Part shown: in pieces, positions 15,170 through 21,119 of the stretch
Layout: each line of letters begins with the position of its first letter
Position numbering within the stretch: the stretch's first letter is position 1
DNA from: a virus
Virus record (IMG/VR): IMGVR_UViG_3300035698_004153
Location: 1-23,089 of that record
DNA: 23,089 nt
Strand: one strand, 5' to 3'
Made by a program: the position numbers and the translations under genes
The notes under the pieces: generated by a model
The model's input: only the letters and a program-made list of their open reading frames with translations
What the model was told of the DNA's origin: nothing
Databases searched by the model: none

Positions 15170-15384
15170 AAAATCGTGGGATAATGAAAGTAACATACGA
15201 AACTCTTGCAGTCTTGCTTAAAATGCCAATTGGCAGTATTAAATTTGCAGAACCAATGAATTCCGAACGTACACTTTCTCTTCATCATGATAGTTCTGAA
15301 CATGGTGCATCTTCTTGTGCAGAAGGATGTCAGCCGATGGTCACTGCCTGTATTTTTTGTAAAGGAGATAACGATGGCGCCTAA
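15061..15384 (+). CDS. Hypothetical small Cys-rich protein overlapping the VSR-like gene
   Basis: Up to 107 residues from the ATG at 15061, which has a perfect AAGGAG 6 nt upstream, lying inside the 39-nt repeat and inside the previous gene. A shorter 66-residue form starts at ATG 15184 (MKVTYETLAVLL), beyond the overlap. The longer N-terminus is charged and low-complexity (MAKHKDTTPERTSMAEWEDT). The second half carries four Cys residues (SSCAEGCQ, ACIFCKG) that could bind a metal. The CxFCxG ending resembles that of the 15981-16235 product (CRFCAG). Family not recognised. The strong ribosome binding site argues for the long form; the out-of-frame repeat overlap makes the start uncertain. Confidence 0.6.
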   Translation: MAKHKDTTPERTSMAEWEDTKSRVQEDMESQDRREVENRGIMKVTYETLAVLLKMPIGSIKFAEPMNSERTLSLHHDSSEHGASSCAEGCQPMVTACIFCKGDNDGA

Positions 15385-15976
15385 ACGAATTATTAAATGT
15401 AGTAAATGTGGCACCGGACTCTTCTATATGGACGAAGGTTACAAGATGGCTATGAAAATAGTCTGTGTAGCCTGTGTAGATAAGACACCGGCGAAGAAAA
15501 AGAAAATACAGAAGACGGCTGCTGGAAACTTTGCCCGAACTAAAAAAGGAGTTCGCAAGGATGTTCATCCTACTTATTCTTTTAAGTCCGGAACGGAGGC
15601 AAACTTTGCACGGATTTTAAATCACTTGGGATTAAAATGGAAATACGAAGAACGATCATTTGGTTTCGATGGCTATAAGAATAAGCCTCATATTTACATT
15701 ATGGACTTTCAAATCTTACCTAACAAGAAACGAAAGTTACCCACAGGCTTTGATGCCGATTGGATAGAGGTCAAAGGCTGGATGAATGCACCATCGAGAA
15801 GTAAGCTTCGACGATATGCTAAGCATTATCCAGAGGAAGCCAAAGCAACAACAATTGTGATATATTCCAAGTACAGAAAGAAAGACATAGAGTTCTGTCA
15901 GAAACTTGGATATCGTTATTTATTCTTTGACGAACTCACAAAAGAATACGAATCTAAAATTTCTACCTGGGAGTAA
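15374..15976 (+). CDS. PD-(D/E)XK endonuclease with N-terminal zinc ribbon
   Basis: A 200-residue protein starting MAPKRIIKCSKCGTG, with AAGGAG just upstream of ATG 15374. A zinc ribbon spans about residues 9-37 (CSKC, CVAC), followed by a Lys-rich linker. The nuclease domain has SGTEANFARIL near residue 75, YIMDFQI with D111, and WIEVKGWM with E132 and K134, the standard PD-(D/E)XK order, then a helix and the strand ATTIVIYSKY. This arrangement resembles phage T7 endonuclease I-like and TnsA-like nucleases. It could resolve junctions or degrade DNA; substrate unknown. Its start overlaps the previous gene by 11 nt. Confidence 0.78.
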   Translation: MAPKRIIKCSKCGTGLFYMDEGYKMAMKIVCVACVDKTPAKKKKIQKTAAGNFARTKKGVRKDVHPTYSFKSGTEANFARILNHLGLKWKYEERSFGFDGYKNKPHIYIMDFQILPNKKRKLPTGFDADWIEVKGWMNAPSRSKLRRYAKHYPEEAKATTIVIYSKYRKKDIEFCQKLGYRYLFFDELTKEYESKISTWE

Positions 15977-15980
15977 TATT

Positions 15981-16235
15981 ATGGAATGTAATCAAGAAAA
16001 ACAACTGGTGCTAAAAATTGATAATCCTTTAAGTAAATTTGCTGTAGAAAAAGCAGCATCCGCTTGGCAAACACCGGAGACAGAGAGTATCAATATGGAT
16101 CCACGATTAGCAACAGCATTTGCTCATATCATTGATGAAATTAGGGAACCACCAGCAATTATTTCTCATTCAAAAAGAGGAGCAAATGACAAAGTTAATA
16201 CTTGTCGTTTTTGCGCCGGCAGTAGTTTTTGTTAA
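15981..16235 (+). CDS. Hypothetical small protein with Cys-rich C-terminus
   Basis: An 84-residue protein starting MECNQEKQLVLKIDNPLSKF, with GGGAG about 7 nt upstream of the ATG. The middle part looks helical (DPRLATAFAHIIDEI). The C-terminus carries a CxxC and a final Cys (NTCRFCAGSSFC), which could bind metal or form a disulfide. No family recognised. It lies between a nuclease gene and thyX with short gaps on both sides. An in-frame upstream start at 15906 would lie deep in the previous gene and is rejected. Confidence 0.65.
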   Translation: MECNQEKQLVLKIDNPLSKFAVEKAASAWQTPETESINMDPRLATAFAHIIDEIREPPAIISHSKRGANDKVNTCRFCAGSSFC

Positions 16236-16256
16236 TCATTTAACAGGAGTCAGGTC

Positions 16257-16919
16257 ATGAAGATCATAGCCCCCGGTGTCCAAGAAATAGTCTTCCATAT
16301 TCCAGAAGGTTATTCGGGAATAGAAACTTGGTTAGAATCTGTGGGACGCACATGTTATAAATCTGAGGCAAAGATTACTAACAATAGTGCTGAGACATTT
16401 GTTCGCATGCTTGAGACCAGAGGTCATCATGCAATGTTAGAACATGCCATGGTTTCAGCTAGGATTATCGCTGACCGTGGGTTGTCCCATGAGTTAGTGC
16501 GCCATCGTATTGCATCGTTTGCACAAGAGAGTACTAGGTACTGCAATTATGGCAAAGGCAAGTTCGATAACCAAATTACAGTAATAGAGCAACCGGGAGT
16601 CACTGTCGGGACGCCAGCATATGATATCTGGTATAACGCAATGGTTGATGCGGAGACTCACTATCTTGCATTGTTGAAAGCAGGAGCTGCTCCTCAAATA
16701 GCTCGTAGCGTATTACCCATAGGACTTAAAACTGAGATTGTGATCTCGGCGAACTTAAGAGAATGGATCACTATCTTTAGCCTGCGTTGTGATACGCCGG
16801 CACATCCTATTATTCGTGGCGTAATGTTAGACATTCTTAACAAACTCAATGAACGTCTGCCATCAATATATGGCAAACAAGCAGAAAGGTTTTCTGATGC
16901 ACTCGAACATCGAAGTTAA
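16257..16919 (+). CDS. thyX: Flavin-dependent thymidylate synthase
   Basis: This 220-residue protein has the ThyX signature RHRX7S: RHRIASFAQES (R82, H83, R84, S92) followed by TRYCNYG. Other family blocks are GHHAMLEHA near residue 57 and LREWITIFSLRCDTPAHPIIR near 167-188, with the conserved Arg of the C-terminal helix. The enzyme methylates dUMP to dTMP using methylenetetrahydrofolate and FAD/NADPH, acting as a homotetramer. Length is usual for the family. AGGAG lies upstream of the ATG. Together with nrdJ it gives the phage its own dTTP supply. No T4-type td gene or dCMP deaminase is seen in the window. Confidence 0.95.
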   Translation: MKIIAPGVQEIVFHIPEGYSGIETWLESVGRTCYKSEAKITNNSAETFVRMLETRGHHAMLEHAMVSARIIADRGLSHELVRHRIASFAQESTRYCNYGKGKFDNQITVIEQPGVTVGTPAYDIWYNAMVDAETHYLALLKAGAAPQIARSVLPIGLKTEIVISANLREWITIFSLRCDTPAHPIIRGVMLDILNKLNERLPSIYGKQAERFSDALEHRS

Positions 16920-17079
16920 ACGAGCTATCAAAATTCTTTTGGATACTACTGCTACACTAGGTTTTGGACAGTTGTATCTAATGTTAGAAGCTTTGCAAAG
17001 AGAACTCTTTCCCCTGCCTCTCGTTGATATTACAGGTGAAGGCAAAGAGATTGAGATTGTAGAGAAGAAGAAAGAATAA
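16897..17079 (+). CDS. Hypothetical small protein
   Basis: A 60-residue protein starting MHSNIEVKRAIKILLDTTAT at ATG 16897, with AAAGG about 8 nt upstream. It overlaps thyX by 23 nt. Predicted mostly helical with an acidic/basic tail (GEGKEIEIVEKKKE). A longer form from ATG 16849 would lie further inside thyX. The stop overlaps the next ATG as TAATG. Function unknown. Confidence 0.55.
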   Translation: MHSNIEVKRAIKILLDTTATLGFGQLYLMLEALQRELFPLPLVDITGEGKEIEIVEKKKE

Positions 17080-17669
17080 TGAAAATTCCAGAGAGAACAA
17101 AGAAATTATTCCGTAAGCATGAGAATGTTATTTTCTTTTCTTCTCGGCCGCAGGCAGAAAAAATATACGATTTCTATTTACTAACAAGACCTTTATTGAC
17201 ATGGGTAATCCCAGAATTAAGAACTTTAGGACTAGAATCAGATGAAATAGTGTCAGAATTATATCTGTTATCAGCTAGTATCTTTTTGGGATTTGATAGA
17301 GAAAAGAGTAGTGTTATCCCCTATCTTGAGAAGTATATACCCTGGCATGCCGCTAAGGTACTGAGAAGATTGAAGAAACAGTGGAACCCACAGATCAAGG
17401 TACAAGCTGAAGGCCTAGAAACAGAGGCGACTCTTGATGAAGACTTCTATTGGAGAATGCCTGGTATTTTATTTGAAGATCGTTGGGTCGGAAAATGCTT
17501 TACAAGAGCTGAAAAATACCTTATAAGTATAGTACTTATGGCTGATGACAGTGAGTTGTCTATTGTGAGTCTTGCTGCGGCCGCAAATGTTGATAGGAAA
17601 AAGATAACAACAATGCTTTCTGATATGAAAGCAGTTCTAATCGGAGGACATTATGACCCAAGATCATGA
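17079..17669 (+). CDS. Putative sigma factor-like protein
   Basis: A 196-residue protein. Residues about 52-100 (ESDEIVSELYLLSASIFLGF, DREKSSVIPYLEKYIPWHAA, then KVLRRLKK) follow the pattern of sigma-70 region 2: an acidic DExV start, a hydrophobic helix, F-D-x-x-K, then a Y-x-x-x-I-x-W core-binding/-10 helix. Residues about 142-187 (TRAEKYLISIVLM ... SLAAAANVDRKKITTMLSDMK) look like a region 4-type helix-turn-helix. This could be a phage late-transcription sigma, comparable in size to T4 gp55. Region 2 similarity is suggestive, not conclusive; a generic DNA-binding regulator is the alternative. The start overlaps the previous stop (TAATG). Confidence 0.55.
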   Translation: MKIPERTKKLFRKHENVIFFSSRPQAEKIYDFYLLTRPLLTWVIPELRTLGLESDEIVSELYLLSASIFLGFDREKSSVIPYLEKYIPWHAAKVLRRLKKQWNPQIKVQAEGLETEATLDEDFYWRMPGILFEDRWVGKCFTRAEKYLISIVLMADDSELSIVSLAAAANVDRKKITTMLSDMKAVLIGGHYDPRS

Positions 17670-18228
17670 CCCAGACGCAATCATCAATCCTTCTTCTGGA
17701 TTATACGCACGAAATCCTTCCCATATTACAGAAGCTAAGTACGCTGAAGATCAAAGTGAAATTGTGAAAGCAATTCATAAGAGTGGCGTTAAGCGAATGA
17801 CAGTTCTTTATGACTATAGTGTTATAGACATGAAGGCTCCGCTGCCTCTCATGGGCATTCTCAAGATTCGAGATATGCCTGTTGAATCAGCCATTAGATT
17901 CTGTCAAAGCCTAATGCGAAGTCGTCCGAATATTTTCAAGGTGCATATCAAACTTGGAAACCATCCGAGTAAGCAACGAATTGATAATTCGAAAACTAGG
18001 TTGCTGAATAGTAGCAAAGCAAGATTTAATACCGAGGTTGGTGAAAAGATGGGAGAGCTGCTAGCAGACAGGAGCCTCAGAATTACTGAAATCAAATATG
18101 CCGTTCATAATGCAGACGCTGGCCTCTTCAATTCTACTGTCGAAGCATATGGAGTGACAGAAGCTGAATATCTAGATGACGCATTGTTCTCTCCCATAAT
18201 CGAATTTGAATTCATTAAAACTATGTAA
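17653..18228 (+). CDS. Hypothetical protein
   Basis: A 191-residue protein starting MTQDHDPDAIINPSSGLYAR, with GGAGGA about 6 nt before the ATG, overlapping the sigma-like gene by 17 nt. It appears to be a soluble alpha/beta protein. It has a strand-rich middle (VKRMTVLYDYSVIDMKAPL), a basic segment with many Lys, Arg and Ser (KQRIDNSKTRLLNSSKARF), and a C-terminal strand (SPIIEFEFIKTM). I do not recognise the family. Its link to the sigma-like gene is only positional. Confidence 0.7.
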   Translation: MTQDHDPDAIINPSSGLYARNPSHITEAKYAEDQSEIVKAIHKSGVKRMTVLYDYSVIDMKAPLPLMGILKIRDMPVESAIRFCQSLMRSRPNIFKVHIKLGNHPSKQRIDNSKTRLLNSSKARFNTEVGEKMGELLADRSLRITEIKYAVHNADAGLFNSTVEAYGVTEAEYLDDALFSPIIEFEFIKTM

Positions 18229-18243
18229 CCAAAGGTATTCCCT

Positions 18244-20220
18244 ATGGTACATCCAATGAAACATGGGGTTCTTACCGCTGGGGCTCCGGCAAGAGTGGTT
18301 AATGCTCGAAGTCGGCGGAGAACAAAGAATACGAGAATAAGGCTAGATAAACTTTTACGAGCTGCCAGACCTCGTATCTGTATTCATCGAAGATTAGGTG
18401 GAATAGGTGACGTCCTTATGACTACACCTATTACCAAAGCTCTGAAGATGCTTATCCCCAATTGCCACCTCATTTATGCCACTGACCTTGTTTATTCACA
18501 GGGGGCACTTGCTGATGTCATTAAGCATAATCCTTATGTTGATGAGCTTATCGCTTCTGATAAGATACGAGAGCAAGAGTATGATTACATTGTAGACGTG
18601 ACAACAACAGGATTAGATCAAGAAAAATCTGGAACCGTGCCACCAAATCGCATTGATATGTTTGCCGACGCTGTTGGCGTCGACATATCAACAGATCCTA
18701 TTCCTGTTTATGAAGTTACCGAGCAAGAGAAACGATGGGCAGTAGATAAACTAAAAACCCTTGTTCCCAAGGTTACCAAGGATACAAAAATTGTCGCCTT
18801 CCAGGCACGAAGCAATGATGCTCGCAGAACTTGGCCTCTGGATTATGTTGACGAGCTAGCATTCTTACTCGCGGAAGAACCAGATACTCATGTCCTGTTT
18901 TTCGACTGGGGGAATACATGTGATAGATGGAAAGCAAAACATCCGAGATTGCATCATCTGTTTAATTACAAGTTGCCTAAAGTCGCAGCGCTCATAGAGA
19001 AAAGTGATGTCGTAGTCTGTCCAGATTCTGCAGTCCTTCATCTTGCCGGCGCATTACAAAAGAAAATCGTAACTGTCTTTGGTCCGATCCCTCCTGAAAG
19101 TCGAATCAATTATTATACTAACGCAACAGCTGTTGTCCGACGATTGCCATGTTCTTTCTGTTGGTATACATCAAGATGCGTGCAGAGTTCAGGTGCTAAA
19201 CTTGAATGCCTTACCTCTATCAAACCGGAAGAAGTCTTGGTCGCAGTTCGCAAGAAGCTTTCGGAGAAATATAAAGTGTCCACGAACATTGTATATGGTA
19301 AGGACTTAACTGATGCGAACCAAGATAATCTAATAATGATTCGACGAACTACCAATGGCCTCGGTGATCTTCTCATGGTAACACCTGCTATCGAAGCTCT
19401 TGCTGCCAAACATCCGAAGATGAAGATTGAAGTAGCTTGTCAGAGAAAACTTTGGCCTGTGTTGCAAAACAACCCTCATGTCAAAAGACTAGTAGACATA
19501 GGAGAGAACTTCAATCCTAAACGATATTTTATGGTCGTCGATGTCTCTTCTCCTTGTGCTCGATATGAAGCAGCCCGAATTTCTGCTAAGAAACTAGTAC
19601 AGAAAAGCCGAGTGGAAATTTTCTCTGAAGCTTGTGGAGTGAGAGAAAAGCTTACTAGCCTAGTGCCAAGATATTATGTTTCTGAGACAGAGAAAATAGC
19701 TGCTTCTAAATTTATTGCCAGTGTGTTGCCTGAGAGGAAGAAACCTTTAATAGCGATAGGACTTCGTAGTGCCGAAATGTACAGAGACTGGCCGGAAGAA
19801 CATCTTCAAACATTATTTGATCTTCTAAAACCCCATGCGTCTGTAATATTATTAGACCACTCGAGAGAACATACGTTTACTAATGTAATTGACGCATGTG
19901 GATTCCCGCTTAGAAAAACTATCTCTATCTTAGATCAATGTGATAGTCTTATAACAGTCGATACTGGGTTGTTACATTTCGCTGCTGCCTTAGATATCCC
20001 TACGATTACACTTTTCGGTCCTATTGATTACAAGGCTCGCTGCAAAGGGTATCCCAAGGTTACAGTTGTCACTTCGAAAATGGATTGTATTCCCTGTTGG
20101 AGGAATGGCATTAGCCCATGTAAAAAGACAGGGTTCATCAAAGGTTATTCTCAATGTCTTACTGCAATTAGTGCCAAACAAGTTGCAGACATTGCTATTA
20201 AGAAAATACAAGGTGTCTAA
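18244..20220 (+). CDS. Tandem-duplicated GT9 (heptosyltransferase-like) glycosyltransferase
   Basis: A 658-residue protein with two complete GT-B glycosyltransferase family 9 units, about residues 44-345 and 366-655. Each has the N-terminal donor-fold motif (RRLGGIGDVLMTTP at 49-62; RRTTNGLGDLLMVTP near 367-381) and the C-terminal block (PDSAVLHLAGAL...FGP with D261; VDTGLLHFAAAL...FGP with D573). Each unit is followed by a similar Cys pattern (CSFCW..C; CIPCW..C). In known members, GT9 adds heptose to LPS. The first unit has Ala where the D-[ST]-G motif has Gly, so one half may be inactive. A basic 40-residue leader precedes unit 1. AAAGG precedes the ATG. It begins a sugar cassette with the two downstream genes; acceptor unknown. 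Confidence 0.85.
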   Translation: MVHPMKHGVLTAGAPARVVNARSRRRTKNTRIRLDKLLRAARPRICIHRRLGGIGDVLMTTPITKALKMLIPNCHLIYATDLVYSQGALADVIKHNPYVDELIASDKIREQEYDYIVDVTTTGLDQEKSGTVPPNRIDMFADAVGVDISTDPIPVYEVTEQEKRWAVDKLKTLVPKVTKDTKIVAFQARSNDARRTWPLDYVDELAFLLAEEPDTHVLFFDWGNTCDRWKAKHPRLHHLFNYKLPKVAALIEKSDVVVCPDSAVLHLAGALQKKIVTVFGPIPPESRINYYTNATAVVRRLPCSFCWYTSRCVQSSGAKLECLTSIKPEEVLVAVRKKLSEKYKVSTNIVYGKDLTDANQDNLIMIRRTTNGLGDLLMVTPAIEALAAKHPKMKIEVACQRKLWPVLQNNPHVKRLVDIGENFNPKRYFMVVDVSSPCARYEAARISAKKLVQKSRVEIFSEACGVREKLTSLVPRYYVSETEKIAASKFIASVLPERKKPLIAIGLRSAEMYRDWPEEHLQTLFDLLKPHASVILLDHSREHTFTNVIDACGFPLRKTISILDQCDSLITVDTGLLHFAAALDIPTITLFGPIDYKARCKGYPKVTVVTSKMDCIPCWRNGISPCKKTGFIKGYSQCLTAISAKQVADIAIKKIQGV

Positions 20221-20221
20221 A

Positions 20222-21079
20222 ATGTCGAAAATCAAAGAAGTATATCTTCCCTTTGGTGGAGGATTAGGCGATGTCTTTTATGAGTATTTCCGTGGAAAAC
20301 ATGGTTGGAGTTATTTGGATTCTCTCAAGAATAAATATCCAAACATTAAAGTTAAGATCTTGTCCTCTACTCATAATCATCAAAGTCTTAAGTTTATTAA
20401 ATTTCATCCTCATGTTGATAGCATGAAAGAATTAGGATGGATGACTGATGCTAGAAGCTTATGGGAAAAACATCGTGGCAACGCTGTAAGACTTGAAGAC
20501 GCAGTAAAAGAAAAAAGGCTACTAGGCCTTTCAGAAAAGAAACAAGTACTTCATCTAGGATCAGAAGACAAACAAGAACTTAAGCGAATAACAAGTGCAG
20601 GAAAATTCGTTGTCGTCCATCCTTTTGCCGGAGGAAGAGATCGAATTGCTATAAAGACACCAGATTATATTCGACTAATTGACCAGATCATAGAAGATTT
20701 AGGTTACAATGTTGTCGTCATCGGGGCAACACATGTTCGAAATAACATAAATAATCCTGTTAAAGTAGACGAGGTTTTTGATTATAGGAGAAAGAAGTTA
20801 TTCAATCTTGTAAATGCTTCTAATGCAAGAGTGGTAATGGCTTTAATTCAGAAACAAACTCATTTTGTTGGCGCATGGAGTGCATGGGCATGTGCTTCAT
20901 GGCTACATAAAAAACCCAATTCTATTCTGGTGCCGAAACAATATGAAGATGGTCTAAGAAAACGACATAGAAGAGGTAATAGATGGCATGGGACACCAAA
21001 AATACACATTCATGCTGTCGAGAATAACGAAAATAAAGTTATTATCGATGTATTAGAAAACATAAAGAATGCCAAATAA
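20222..21079 (+). CDS. GT9-like glycosyltransferase, single unit
   Basis: A 285-residue protein starting MSKIKEVYLPFGGGLGDVFY at ATG 20222, one nt after the tandem GT9 stop, with AAGGTG upstream. GGGLGDVFYEYF matches the start motif of GT9, and FVVVHPFAGGRD matches the domain-linker/second Rossmann start. The later part (VMALIQKQTHFVGAWSAWACAS) corresponds to the D-[ST]-G-x-x-H region but lacks the Asp and His, so it is divergent or uses another chemistry. The C-terminus is basic (KRHRRGNRWHG). Probably co-transcribed with its neighbours and active on the same glycan. Confidence 0.68.
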   Translation: MSKIKEVYLPFGGGLGDVFYEYFRGKHGWSYLDSLKNKYPNIKVKILSSTHNHQSLKFIKFHPHVDSMKELGWMTDARSLWEKHRGNAVRLEDAVKEKRLLGLSEKKQVLHLGSEDKQELKRITSAGKFVVVHPFAGGRDRIAIKTPDYIRLIDQIIEDLGYNVVVIGATHVRNNINNPVKVDEVFDYRRKKLFNLVNASNARVVMALIQKQTHFVGAWSAWACASWLHKKPNSILVPKQYEDGLRKRHRRGNRWHGTPKIHIHAVENNENKVIIDVLENIKNAK

Positions 21080-21081
21080 GA

Positions 21082-21087
21082 TATAAT
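21082..21087 (+). promoter_or_regulatory. Possible -10 element TATAAT upstream of gmd
   Basis: A perfect TATAAT lies in the 40-nt gap before the dehydratase gene, about 33 nt upstream of its ATG. No matching -35 box is found at 15-19 nt (AACATA at 17 nt is poor) and there is no extended -10 TG. It may be a weak promoter or one needing another sigma factor. Confidence 0.25.
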
Positions 21088-21119
21088 GGTCTAGTCGCAA
21101 TACCAAAGGATTTTTTAAA

